Positions 10,069 to 18,719 of a DNA stretch of 64,000 nt are shown one piece after another. Within the stretch, counting starts at the first letter, position 1. The number at the start of each line of letters is the position of its first letter. The notes beneath the pieces were generated by a model that saw only the letters and a list, made by a program, of their open reading frames with translations, searched no databases and was not told where the DNA came from. This stretch comes from Rhizobacter sp. Lineage in GTDB: Bacteria; Pseudomonadota; Gammaproteobacteria; Burkholderiales; Burkholderiaceae_C. The stretch is taken from the NCBI GenBank assembly GCA_023954175.1, contig JAMLIM010000005.1:1-64000 (forward strand). Direction: 5' to 3'. The position numbers and the translations under genes are program-made.

Positions 10069-10868
10069 TGGAACTCCTCGTCGACGGCCGCAAGGCCTAT
10101 GCCTACACCGGTGGCAAGGCATTCGACCCTGCCCTGCCCTGCATCGTCTTCATCCACGGCGCGCTGCACGACCACAGCGTGTGGAACCTGCTTGCGCGCT
10201 GGTTCGCGCACCACGGCCATGCGGTGCTGGCGCTCGATCAGCCGGCGCACGGCCGCAGCGAGGGGCCGGCGCTGCCCGACGTCGAGGCGCTTGCCGACTG
10301 GACGCTTGCGCTGCTGGATGCGGCGGGCGCGCGCGAAGCGGCTTTCATCGGCCACAGCATGGGCTCGCTGATCGCGCTCGAGGCCGCGGCGCGCGCGCCG
10401 AGCCGCGCGACGCGGCTCGTGATGATCGGCACCGCCTACCCGATGAAGGTGTCGGACGCGCTGCTCACGACGGCGCGCGACACGCCGCTGCGCGCGATCG
10501 ACATGGTCAACGCCTTCTCGCATTCGAGCATCGCCGCCAAGCCCTCGTTCCCCGGCCCCGGCATGTGGCTGCACGGCAGCAACCGCGCGCTGATGCGTCG
10601 CATGCAGGCCGGTTGCAGCGAGCGCAATCTGTTCGAGCACGACTTTCGCGTCTGCGACGCCTATGCGAACGGCCTCGAGGCCGCGGCCAGGCTGCAATGC
10701 CCGGTCAGCTTCGTGCTCGGCGACCGCGACCAGATGACGCCGCCGCGCGCGACGCGTGACATCGCCGCCGCGCTCAAGGCGCGCGTCGTCACGCTGCACG
10801 CCGGACATACCCTGATGACCGAAGCGCCCGACGCATTGTTGAATGCGGTGCGCGAAGCCTTGCGCTGA
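10068..10868 (+). CDS. Alpha/beta-fold hydrolase
   Basis: 266 residues. An alpha/beta hydrolase with an oxyanion-hole segment (FIHGALHDHSVW), nucleophile elbow GHSMGS, acidic residue in LGDRDQMTPP and histidine in HAGHTLM, so the Ser-Asp-His triad is complete. No signal peptide, so cytoplasmic. The substrate cannot be inferred. The start overlaps the metY stop by one base, which suggests co-translation and possibly a role linked to methionine or ester metabolism, but that is inference from position alone. Confidence 0.88.
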   Translation: MELLVDGRKAYAYTGGKAFDPALPCIVFIHGALHDHSVWNLLARWFAHHGHAVLALDQPAHGRSEGPALPDVEALADWTLALLDAAGAREAAFIGHSMGSLIALEAAARAPSRATRLVMIGTAYPMKVSDALLTTARDTPLRAIDMVNAFSHSSIAAKPSFPGPGMWLHGSNRALMRRMQAGCSERNLFEHDFRVCDAYANGLEAAARLQCPVSFVLGDRDQMTPPRATRDIAAALKARVVTLHAGHTLMTEAPDALLNAVREALR

Positions 10869-10879
10869 GGAGTGCCACC

Positions 10880-11224
10880 ATGAACACCGCCGACGCCACC
10901 GCCGGACCCTCCACCGTCGACCCGAGCTCACTCAAGACCTTCGCCGAGTTCTACCCCTTCTACCTCGGCGAACACCGCAACCGCACCTGCCGCAGGCTGC
11001 ACTTCGTCGGCTCGACGCTGGTGCTCGTCTGCCTCGCAATGCTCTTCATCACCGGCCGGCCGCAATACATCCTGTACGCGCTGCTGTGCGGCTATGGCTT
11101 CGCCTGGATCGGTCACTTCGTGTTCGAGAAGAACCGGCCGGCGACGTTCAAGCGGCCGCTCTACAGCTTCATCGGCGACTGGGCGATGTACCGCGACATC
11201 TGGCGCGGACGCATCCCGTTCTGA
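10880..11224 (+). CDS. DUF962 / Mpo1-like membrane protein
   Basis: 114 residues. Recognisable from FYPFYLGEH near the N-terminus, GYGFAWIGHFVFEKNRPATF in the middle and YSFIGDW at the end, with two hydrophobic segments (about 43-60 and 63-82). The yeast relative Mpo1 is an iron-dependent dioxygenase of fatty-acid alpha-oxidation, with conserved His ligands; H31, H41 and H79-type positions occur here. The bacterial function is unproven. Read in the metY transcription unit with 11 nt to the hydrolase stop. Confidence 0.88.
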   Translation: MNTADATAGPSTVDPSSLKTFAEFYPFYLGEHRNRTCRRLHFVGSTLVLVCLAMLFITGRPQYILYALLCGYGFAWIGHFVFEKNRPATFKRPLYSFIGDWAMYRDIWRGRIPF

Positions 11225-11226
11225 CG

Positions 11227-11748
11227 ATGATCCGCGGCGAACGCGTTGCGCTGCGCACGGTCCGCCGGACCGACTTGGACGCGCTCTATCTGCTGATCAA
11301 CGACGCGGCGCTGAAGGGCGAGTACCTGTCGCCGCCGCTGCGCTCGGAGACGGCGTTTCGCAAGGAGTTCGACGAGAGCGGCTTCTTCGGCCCCGAGCGC
11401 GGGCACTTCCTCGTCACTGACTTCGACGACCGCCTGCTCGGCGACATGATGTACTTCAAGGTCAACTACATGGATGGCTTCGAGATCGGCTACCAGTCGT
11501 TCGACCCCGCGCTGCGCAACACCGGCCTGATGACGGAAGCCCTGCGCCTGACCGTGCGCTACCTGTTCGAGCGCCACAAGATCAACCGCCTGCAGATCGT
11601 GACCCAGCCCGGCAACGAGGCGTCGAAGCGGCTCGCGCTGAAGTGCGGCTTCCAGCTCGAGGGAACGCTGCGTGGTTTCGTGCTGCACCGCGGCCATCCG
11701 CGCGACGCGCTGCTGTATTCGCTGTTGCGCAGCGAGGCGCTCGGCTGA
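11227..11748 (+). CDS. GNAT-family N-acetyltransferase (RimJ/RimL-like)
   Basis: 173 residues. GNAT fold: MIRGERVALRTVRRTDLDAL at the start, a central strand, and the segment around YQSFDPALRNTGLMTEAL, which corresponds to the acetyl-CoA pyrophosphate loop although the usual Q/R-x-x-G-x-G/A is loose (RNTGLM). The C-terminal NEASKRLALKCGF motif is typical of the RimJ/RimL subgroup that acetylates protein N-termini or amino acids. Starts 2 nt after the DUF962 stop. Substrate unknown. Confidence 0.85.
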   Translation: MIRGERVALRTVRRTDLDALYLLINDAALKGEYLSPPLRSETAFRKEFDESGFFGPERGHFLVTDFDDRLLGDMMYFKVNYMDGFEIGYQSFDPALRNTGLMTEALRLTVRYLFERHKINRLQIVTQPGNEASKRLALKCGFQLEGTLRGFVLHRGHPRDALLYSLLRSEALG

Positions 11749-11761
11749 TCGCCCGCGCGCC

Positions 11762-13003
11762 TCAGCGCGCGACGACGTCGGCCAGCGTCAGGGCATCGAA
11801 ATCGACGCGCCGCCAGAAGCCTTCGATCGCCGGCGACGCGCTCAGCAGCAGCAGCGAGAGCAGGGGTCGCGCCGGCGTCGTCACCGGATCGCACAGCAGC
11901 ACATAGCGCGCACCGGCTGGTTCATCGAGCCGGCCGACCCAGTCGAGTTCGACGAGCGCGTCGAGCAGCGGCTCGACATGCAGCGGGTCGATGTGCAGCC
12001 TCGTCCACAACTGCTCGGCACTCAGGCCGCGCTCCGGCTTGCCGCGGGTGTCGATCAGCTCGCGCAGCATCGCCACCGCGAGGCCGAAGCGCGCGCCGGG
12101 CGACTCGCTCAGCGGACGCATGCGCGACTGCAGGCTCGGCGCATAGGCGGCGATCACGGCGCCGAACAGCACGATCAGCCAGCTCATGTAGGTCCACAGC
12201 AGGAAGATCGGCACCGTCGCGAAGGCGCCGTAGACGAGCGAGTAGCTCGGCACGCGCAGCAGGTACCAGGCGAGCGCACGCTTGGCGCCCTCGAAGGCGA
12301 TCGCAACGAACAGGCCGCCGGCGAGCGCGTGGCGCCAACGCACGTGCGTGTTCGGCACGTAGCGGAACATCGCCGTCATCGTCGCCGCCAGCAGCGCAAA
12401 GGCGAGCAGCTCGAACGGCCAGCTGACGCCGCCCTTGCCCTGCACCATGAGGCCGCGCGACACGGAGATCGCGTACGACGCCGCGCTCAGGCTGAACCCG
12501 GCGGCCAGCGGCAACAGCGTGGTGGCCGACCAATAGACGAGCACGCGGCGCCCCAGCGATCGCATGCGGCGCACGCGCCAGATCGCGTTGAGTGCACGGT
12601 CGATCGTCGCCATCAGCGCGAGCGCGGTGATCACGAGCACGACGAGGCCCAGGCTGCCGATCTTGGTCGACTGCGCGGCAAAGCCCGTCAGGCCCTGCAT
12701 CACCGGTTGCGCGATGCTCGCCGGCACGAGTGCCTGCAGGAAGTACTGCTGCAGGGCGTCCTGGAAACTGCCGAACATCGGAAACGCGCTGAACACCGCG
12801 AGCATGACCGTGACCAGCGGCACGAGCGCCATGATGGTCGTGAAGGTCAGGCTGCTCGCGGTCAGGCCGAGGCGGTCCTCGCGGAAGCGCTGGCGCAGGG
12901 TCTTGACGGTCTCGAGCCAGGGCCAGTTCTGCAATGCCTGGAGCGCGCGCGAGACCTCCTCGCTTGGCGTGGGCTGGAGGGACTCGCGGTTCATTGCTGG
13001 CAT
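11762..13003 (-). CDS. YihY/BrkB-family inner-membrane protein
   Basis: 413 residues. The N-terminal 300 residues are the YihY fold with about six membrane helices (ASSLTFTTIMALVPLVTVML, then helices near 115-140, 165-185, 205-225, 240-260 and 275-300). About 110 cytoplasmic residues follow, resembling a winged helix (LSAEQLWTRLHIDPL..LLDALVELDW). The family was once mislabelled ribonuclease BN; its true role is unsettled. ATG 13003 and 12994 are both possible starts. Divergent from the DUF2069 gene with only 11 bp between the starts. Confidence 0.88.
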   Translation of the reverse strand: MPAMNRESLQPTPSEEVSRALQALQNWPWLETVKTLRQRFREDRLGLTASSLTFTTIMALVPLVTVMLAVFSAFPMFGSFQDALQQYFLQALVPASIAQPVMQGLTGFAAQSTKIGSLGLVVLVITALALMATIDRALNAIWRVRRMRSLGRRVLVYWSATTLLPLAAGFSLSAASYAISVSRGLMVQGKGGVSWPFELLAFALLAATMTAMFRYVPNTHVRWRHALAGGLFVAIAFEGAKRALAWYLLRVPSYSLVYGAFATVPIFLLWTYMSWLIVLFGAVIAAYAPSLQSRMRPLSESPGARFGLAVAMLRELIDTRGKPERGLSAEQLWTRLHIDPLHVEPLLDALVELDWVGRLDEPAGARYVLLCDPVTTPARPLLSLLLLSASPAIEGFWRRVDFDALTLADVVAR

Positions 13004-13014
13004 GATAGCCAGCG

Positions 13015-13419
13015 ATGTCGAGCCCGACCCCTGCGACCGCCCTGCCTGCGAGCTTGCCGCCCGTCGTCGCCTGGACGCGCGCGATCGCGGTCGGCAGCAT
13101 CGCGGGCTTGATCGCGCTCGGCCTCGGGTGGGAGCTCTGGCTGGCGCCGACCGGCAGCGGCTGGCTCGCGCTCAAGGTCGTGCCGCTCTTCATTCCGCTC
13201 GCCGGCCTGCTGCGCAACCGGCTCTACACCTACCGCTGGGTGACGCTCTTCGTCTGGCCGTATTTCATCGAAGGCGTGGTGCGTGCGGTGAGCGACCGCG
13301 GGCCCGGCGCGACCCTCGCGCTCGTCGAGATCGCGCTCACGCTCGCCTTGTTCGGCGCCTGCGTCGTGCATGTGCGCTGGCGGCTCGGCCAGGCCGCGGC
13401 AGCGCGGGGCACCGCATGA
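13015..13419 (+). CDS. DUF2069 small membrane protein
   Basis: 134 residues with four predicted membrane helices (about 22-42, 48-64, 72-88 and 100-120). The segment IPLAGLLRNRLYTYRWVTLF and the following WPYFIEGVVRA are hallmarks of DUF2069, a proteobacterial family of unknown function often beside YihY. Its stop overlaps the next start as ATGA (13416-13419), so it is probably translated together with the FAD oxidoreductase. Confidence 0.87.
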   Translation: MSSPTPATALPASLPPVVAWTRAIAVGSIAGLIALGLGWELWLAPTGSGWLALKVVPLFIPLAGLLRNRLYTYRWVTLFVWPYFIEGVVRAVSDRGPGATLALVEIALTLALFGACVVHVRWRLGQAAAARGTA

Positions 13420-14828
13420 CACCGCTCGTGCAGGCGCTTCGGGCCGCGCTCGGCGAGACGCAGGTGCTGACCGCGGGCGACCTGTCGGCGTGGGAGGTGG
13501 ATTGGCGCAAGCGCTACCGCGGCCGCGCGCTCGCCGTCGCGCGGCCGGGCAGTACGGCCGAGGTGGCCGCCGTGCTGCGCGCCTGCGCCGCGCACGGCGC
13601 CGGCGTCGTGCCGCAAGGCGGCAACACCGGGCTCGTCGGCGCCTCGGTGCCGGACGCGAGCGGCACGCAGGTGCTGCTGAGCCTGGCGCGGCTGAACCGC
13701 ATTCGCGAGATCGACGGCGCGAACCTGACGCTCACCGCCGAGGCCGGCTGCGTGCTGCAGACGGTGCAGGAGGCCGCAGCGGCGCAAGGCCTGCTGTTCC
13801 CGCTCAGCCTTGCCGCCGAGGGCAGTTGCACGATCGGCGGCAATCTGGCGACGAACGCCGGCGGCACGCAGGTGCTGCGCTTCGGCAATGCGCGCGAGCT
13901 GTGCCTCGGCCTCGAAGTGGTGACGCCCGACGGCCAGATCTGGCACGGCCTGTCGGGCCTGCGCAAGGACAACACCGGCTACGCGCTGCGCGATCTCTAC
14001 ATCGGCAGCGAGGGAACGCTCGGCGTGATCACCGCGGCCACGCTCAAGCTCTGGCCGCGGCCGGCGGCGGTGACGACGGCCCTCGCGTCGTGCGCGTCGC
14101 TCGCCGATGCGGTTGCGCTGCTCGAGCTGGCGCGCGCGCGCCTGGGCGCAGGGCTGACCGGCTTCGAGGTGATGGGCGAATTCGCGCTCGCGCTCGTCGG
14201 CCAGCACTTCCCGCAGTTGCGCCGGCCGCTTGCGCCCAACGCCGCCGCGCCGTGGACGGTGCTGCTCGAGCAATCGGACAACGAGAGCGAAGCGCATGCC
14301 CGCGCGCTGTTCGAAGGCTTGCTGGAGGCCGCGATCGACCGCGGCTGCGTCGCCGACGCCGCGGTTGCCGAGAGCGTCGCCCAATCGCACGCGATGTGGC
14401 ACCTGCGCGAGTCGATTCCGCTCGCGCAGGCCGAGGAAGGGCCGAACGTCAAGCACGACATCGCGCTGCCGGTGTCGCGCATCCCGGCCTTCGTCGCCGC
14501 GACCGATGCCGCGCTGCTGCGCGCGTTCCCGGGCGTGCGGCTGGTCGACTTCGGCCACCTCGGCGACGGCAATCTGCACTACAACGTGCAGGCGCCGCTG
14601 GGTGTCGCAGCCGCGGACTTCCTGCGGGAGCACGAAGCGGCGGTCAACACGATCGTCTACGACGCGGTGCTGGCGCATGGCGGCTCGATCTCGGCCGAGC
14701 ACGGCATCGGCGCGCTCAGGCGTGAAGAGCTGGTGCGGCGCAAGCAACCGCTTGCGCTCGATCTGATGCGCGCGATCAAGACCGCGCTCGACCCCGACGG
14801 CCGCATGAATCCCGGGCGGGTGCTGTAG
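13416..14828 (+). CDS. FAD-binding oxidoreductase, D-2-hydroxyacid dehydrogenase type
   Basis: 470 residues. VAO-type FAD domain at about 35-215 with the PQGGNTGLVGA pyrophosphate loop and the GGNLATNAGGTQVLRFGN segment, then the FAD-oxidase C-terminal domain with GHLGDGNLHYN and SAEHGIG, which hold the metal-binding histidines. This matches GlcD / D-2-hydroxyglutarate dehydrogenase relatives, which oxidise D-2-hydroxyacids and pass electrons to an acceptor. No glcE or glcF neighbour is present, so it probably acts alone. Exact substrate unknown. Confidence 0.92.
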   Translation: MTPLVQALRAALGETQVLTAGDLSAWEVDWRKRYRGRALAVARPGSTAEVAAVLRACAAHGAGVVPQGGNTGLVGASVPDASGTQVLLSLARLNRIREIDGANLTLTAEAGCVLQTVQEAAAAQGLLFPLSLAAEGSCTIGGNLATNAGGTQVLRFGNARELCLGLEVVTPDGQIWHGLSGLRKDNTGYALRDLYIGSEGTLGVITAATLKLWPRPAAVTTALASCASLADAVALLELARARLGAGLTGFEVMGEFALALVGQHFPQLRRPLAPNAAAPWTVLLEQSDNESEAHARALFEGLLEAAIDRGCVADAAVAESVAQSHAMWHLRESIPLAQAEEGPNVKHDIALPVSRIPAFVAATDAALLRAFPGVRLVDFGHLGDGNLHYNVQAPLGVAAADFLREHEAAVNTIVYDAVLAHGGSISAEHGIGALRREELVRRKQPLALDLMRAIKTALDPDGRMNPGRVL

Positions 14829-14880
14829 CCGCGCGCTGCGCCGCACGAGCTTGTCGCGCGCCCTGCAGCACGCATTACGC

Positions 14881-16125
14881 ATGACATCCACCGACCCGAC
14901 GGCACCCCGACCCGCCCTGCCCTGGGCGATGCTGTGGGCGCTGACGGCGGCGTTCGCGATGAGCCAGGCCTTTCGCACCGTCGCCGCGATCCTCGCCGCA
15001 CCGCTGCAGGCCGAGTTCCAGCTCTCGCCGCAGCAGCTCGGCACGTTCGCCGGAGCGTTCCACTTCGCGTTCGGCGCGATGCAGCTCTTCGTCGGCATCG
15101 GCATCGACCTGCATGGCGTGCGCTGGACGGTGCTGATGGGGTTCCCGCTCGCCATTGCCGGCGCCGTGCTGTCGGCGCTCGCGCCGAGCTTCGGCCCACT
15201 GGTGCTGGGCCAGGTGCTGATCGGTATCGGCTGCGCGCCGGCGTTCCTCGTCTGCACCGTGTTCGTCGCGCGCAACTTCCCGGCGCAGCGCTTCACCGCG
15301 CTCTCGGGCGCGGTGATGAGCCTGGGCGGCATCGGCATGCTGGCCACCGGCACGCCGCTCGCGTGGCTGGTGGAGGCCACATCGTGGCGCATGGGCTTCT
15401 GGGTGCTGGCCGGCTGTTCGGCCGCCGCCTGGGCGCTCATCGCATGGCGCGTCCATGAGCCCGATTTCAAGGCAGGCGGCGCCGCGCGGAGCGTGCCGCG
15501 CGAGTCGTTCGGCCAGGCGATGCTGACCTTCGTGTCGCTCTTTCGCCTGCCGCATACGCTGGGCATCATCGCGCTGTCATTCGTCTGCTACGCCTCGTTC
15601 ATCTCGCTGCGCGGCCTCTGGCTGGGGCCGCTCCTGATCGAGCGGCATGGCTTCAGCCTGGTGCAGGCCGGCAACGTGGCGCTCGCCGTGTCGGCGGTGT
15701 CGCTGATCGGCCCGGCGCTCTTCGGGCGCTTCGATCCCGGCGGCGACGCGCGCCGGCGCTGGCTCGTCGGCTACACGCTGCTGATGGTGGCCGGCTTCGT
15801 CTCGCTCGCGCTGGTGCAGGTGGCGGCATTCGACGTCGTGATGATGCTCGCGATCGGCCTGCTGTCGGGCTACATGATCCTGCAGTACTCGGAGGTGCGC
15901 GCGTCGTACCCGAGCCATCTGGTCGGCCGCGCGCTCGGGCTCTTCACGATGTCGATGTTCATGGGCGTCGCGCTGATGCAGTGGTTCACCGGCTTCGTCG
16001 CGAGCACGGCCAAGCCATTTGGCGCCGACATCTACACCGCGGTGCTGCTCACGATCGCCGCCCTGCTCACGGTCGGCGCACTCGGCTTCGCCTGGCTGCC
16101 GAAGGCACCGCGGCCGGCGGCATAG
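14881..16125 (+). CDS. MFS transporter
   Basis: 414 residues from ATG 14881, with twelve hydrophobic helices in two halves joined by a loop near 200-220. Helix 2-3 carries a reduced MFS loop motif (GIGIDLHGVRWTVLMG). Substrate not recognisable. An upstream TTG would add ten residues but has no support. The gene lies 52 nt after the FAD oxidoreductase, so it may import that enzyme's substrate; that is only a guess from proximity. Tail to tail with the DUF1178 gene. Confidence 0.88.
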   Translation: MTSTDPTAPRPALPWAMLWALTAAFAMSQAFRTVAAILAAPLQAEFQLSPQQLGTFAGAFHFAFGAMQLFVGIGIDLHGVRWTVLMGFPLAIAGAVLSALAPSFGPLVLGQVLIGIGCAPAFLVCTVFVARNFPAQRFTALSGAVMSLGGIGMLATGTPLAWLVEATSWRMGFWVLAGCSAAAWALIAWRVHEPDFKAGGAARSVPRESFGQAMLTFVSLFRLPHTLGIIALSFVCYASFISLRGLWLGPLLIERHGFSLVQAGNVALAVSAVSLIGPALFGRFDPGGDARRRWLVGYTLLMVAGFVSLALVQVAAFDVVMMLAIGLLSGYMILQYSEVRASYPSHLVGRALGLFTMSMFMGVALMQWFTGFVASTAKPFGADIYTAVLLTIAALLTVGALGFAWLPKAPRPAA

Positions 16126-16155
16126 CGACGCGCGCGACGCGCGCCCCGCGATCGA

Positions 16156-16599
16156 CTACTGGACCGGCCCCTTCAGCGCGTCGGGCACCGGCAGCGCCAT
16201 GACCTCGATGCCTTCGTCGGCAAGCGCCTTGGCGTCGTCCGCAGACGCCTGGCCGCGGATGCCGCGCACCGGCACCTCGCCGTAGTGGATCCGGCGCGCC
16301 TCCTCCGGAAAGCGCACACCGACGTCTTCGGTGTTTGCCATCAGCTTGCGCATCGCGCGCAGCCACATGGCCTGCGGATCGTCCGGCGCCGGCAGCGCGT
16401 GCGTGACCGAGGTGGTCTCAGCCGCACGCGCCGAAGACAGATTCAGGCGTGGCGCGCTCGGCAGCTTCTGCACGTCGGCGTCACCACACAACGGGCAGGC
16501 AAGCAAGCCGCGTGCGCGCTGCGAGGCCTCGTCCTCGTCCGACGCAAACCAGCCCTCGAAACGGTGGTCTTGCGCGCAACGCAGGTCGAGAACCTTCAT
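16156..16599 (-). CDS. DUF1178 protein with one zinc-ribbon-like CxxC
   Basis: 147 residues. Starts MKVLDLRCAQDHRFEGWF, has CPLCGD at about 35-40, and ends in a segment with FPEEARRIHYGE, all diagnostic of DUF1178. The first cysteine pair position (C8...H12) and the CxxC may bind a metal. Function is unknown. It lies 22 nt after the NUDIX gene and is the last gene of the leftward nuo-side transcription unit. Confidence 0.9.
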   Translation of the reverse strand: MKVLDLRCAQDHRFEGWFASDEDEASQRARGLLACPLCGDADVQKLPSAPRLNLSSARAAETTSVTHALPAPDDPQAMWLRAMRKLMANTEDVGVRFPEEARRIHYGEVPVRGIRGQASADDAKALADEGIEVMALPVPDALKGPVQ

Positions 16600-16621
16600 G
16601 ACCGCATTATCCGCGCGCGGT

Positions 16622-17233
16622 TCAGGACACGGCGCGCCAGGCCAGCGGCCAGCGCCCTTCGCGCCAGCGGGCGAGCCAGAGCAGGCCGATGAGCGTCTTG
16701 GCGTCGGTCAGTTCACCGCTTTGCACCATCGCATTGAGCTCGCCTTCGCTCGCCGTCGCGACGTCGACGAATTCGCCGGCGTCGAGGTGTTGCGGCCCCG
16801 CGGTCAGGCCGCGCGCGAACCACACCTCGATCGTTTCGGTCGAGTAGGCGATCGCGTTGTGCGTGACGCCGGCCCGCGCCCACTCGCGCGCGTGGTAGCC
16901 GGTCTCCTCGACCAGCTCGCGCACGGCGCACTCGAAGGGCGGCTCGCCGCGCTCGAGCTTGCCGGCCGGGAACTCGAGCATCGCACGGCCCATCGGGTAG
17001 CGGTACTGGCGTTCGACGACGAGCCGCCCGTCGTCGAGCAAGGGCACGACCATCACCGCGCCCGGATGGACGATGTACTCGCGGGAGGCGGACGCGCCGT
17101 CGGGCAGCCGGACGATGTCGCAGCGCACGTCGAGGAAGCGCCCGCGATAGACCTGGGCCCCACCGACGCCGCGTTCGACGAGCTGGGGATCCGCCGCCGG
17201 GTCGATCGGCTCGAGCGGCGGCGTCTGCGTCAA
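16622..17233 (-). CDS. NUDIX hydrolase, ADP-ribose pyrophosphatase type
   Basis: 203 residues. The NUDIX box lies at residues 91-113 (G91, E97-region, REL-x-EE-x-G), preceded by FPAGKLE. This pattern fits enzymes cleaving ADP-ribose or related nucleotide sugars to AMP. No ATG or GTG is in frame before the domain; TTG 17233 is used because TTGA overlaps the nuoN stop (17230-17232), suggesting translational coupling to the NADH dehydrogenase operon. ADP-ribose is an NAD breakdown product, so the placement is sensible, but co-function is inference. Confidence 0.85.
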   Translation of the reverse strand: MTQTPPLEPIDPAADPQLVERGVGGAQVYRGRFLDVRCDIVRLPDGASASREYIVHPGAVMVVPLLDDGRLVVERQYRYPMGRAMLEFPAGKLERGEPPFECAVRELVEETGYHAREWARAGVTHNAIAYSTETIEVWFARGLTAGPQHLDAGEFVDVATASEGELNAMVQSGELTDAKTLIGLLWLARWREGRWPLAWRAVS

Positions 17234-18702
17234 CTTGCCAGCGCCCGCAGAATCGCCTGCGAGCACAGCGCCATCAGGCCGCCCGGCAGGATGCCGAACA
17301 GCAGGATCGCCGCGCCGTTGAGCGAGAGCAGCGCGCGCACGTCGCCACCGGCGACGATCGGCGAGCGATCGGTCGGCTCGTCGAAGTACATGACCTTGAC
17401 GATGCGGATGTAGTAGAAGGCGCCGACGAGCGACAGCAGCACCGCGACGACCGCCAGCGCGATGTAGCCCGGCTGGTTCGTCGTCACGATCGACTGCAGC
17501 ACCGCCAGCTTGGCGTAGAAGCCCACCGTCGGCGGCACGCCGGCAAGCGAGAACATGAACAGCGCCATCACGCCCGCGCACCAGGGGCAGCGCCGCGACA
17601 GGCCCTTGAAGTCCTCGATCCGGTCGGCCTCGAAGCCGCGCCGCGCGAGCAGCATGATCGTGGCGAAGGCGCCGAGCGTCGTGAAGACGTAGACGATGAC
17701 GTAGAACAACGCCGAGCTGTAGCCGTTGGCGGCCGAATAGGTGTTGTCGGCGACCACCGTCGGCGTGAAGCCGAGCAGCATGAAGCCCATGTGCGCGATC
17801 GCCGAATAGGCCAGCATGCGCTTGATGCTGCGCTGCGCGATCGCCGCCAGGTTGCCGAGCGCCATCGAGCCGACGGAGAGCACGATCAGCATCTGCTGCC
17901 AGTCGACCGCAAGCCCCGACAGCCCCTCGACGAGCAGGCGGAAGGTGATCGCGAAGGCGGCGAACTCGGGCGCGCACCCGATGAGCAGCGTGACGGCCGT
18001 CGGCGCGCCGTCGTAGACATCGGGCACCCACATGTGAAACGGCACCGCGCTGAGCTTGAAGGCGAGGCCGGAGACGATGAACACGAGCCCGAAGGCGAGC
18101 ACCGTCTTGTTGACCTGGCCGGTCGCGATCACCTTGAAGACCTCGGGGATGTCGAGCGAGCCGGTCGCACCGTACATCATCGACAGGCCGTAGAGCAGGA
18201 AGCCGCTGGCGAGCGCGCCGAGCACGAAGAACTTCATCGCCGCCTCGGTCGACTGCGGATGGTCGCGCCGCAGCGCAACGAGCGCGTAGAGGCTGAGCGA
18301 CATCAGTTCGAGGCCGAGGTAGATGACGAGGAAGTTGTTCGCCGACAGCATCACGAGGATGCCGAGCAGCGAGAACAGCGTCAGGCTGAAGAACTCGCCG
18401 TTGAGGATCTCGCGCTGCGCGGCGTAGGCGCGCGAATAGACGAGCACCGCCATCACCGCCAGGCAGGCGAAGAAGCCGAGCAGATGACCGAGCGGATCGG
18501 AGACGACCATGCGATCCATGCCGTAGACGGTCAGGCCGGCGTTGAAGTCGGCAAAGTGCATCGCGGCGACGACCGCGAGCGTCAGCTGCGTCACGACATA
18601 CGTCGGCTTGTGCGCCGGATCGGTGACGAACAGGTCGAGCAGCGTCACGACGCACGCCATCGTCAGGAGGACGATCTCTGGATAGATGGAAAGCCAGTTC
18701 AT
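17230..18702 (-). CDS. nuoN: NADH-quinone oxidoreductase subunit N
   Basis: 490 residues, about 14 membrane helices. One of the three antiporter-like proton-pumping subunits of complex I. The proton-antiporter domain includes SNNFLVIYLGLELMSLSLYA, in which the glutamate of TM5 (L-E-L-M-S) is present, and the AFKLSAVPFHMW segment with the conserved lysine. Last nuo gene; 17 nt after nuoM. Confidence 0.97.
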   Translation of the reverse strand: MNWLSIYPEIVLLTMACVVTLLDLFVTDPAHKPTYVVTQLTLAVVAAMHFADFNAGLTVYGMDRMVVSDPLGHLLGFFACLAVMAVLVYSRAYAAQREILNGEFFSLTLFSLLGILVMLSANNFLVIYLGLELMSLSLYALVALRRDHPQSTEAAMKFFVLGALASGFLLYGLSMMYGATGSLDIPEVFKVIATGQVNKTVLAFGLVFIVSGLAFKLSAVPFHMWVPDVYDGAPTAVTLLIGCAPEFAAFAITFRLLVEGLSGLAVDWQQMLIVLSVGSMALGNLAAIAQRSIKRMLAYSAIAHMGFMLLGFTPTVVADNTYSAANGYSSALFYVIVYVFTTLGAFATIMLLARRGFEADRIEDFKGLSRRCPWCAGVMALFMFSLAGVPPTVGFYAKLAVLQSIVTTNQPGYIALAVVAVLLSLVGAFYYIRIVKVMYFDEPTDRSPIVAGGDVRALLSLNGAAILLFGILPGGLMALCSQAILRALAS

Positions 18703-18719
18703 GTGTCAGCGGACCTTGT

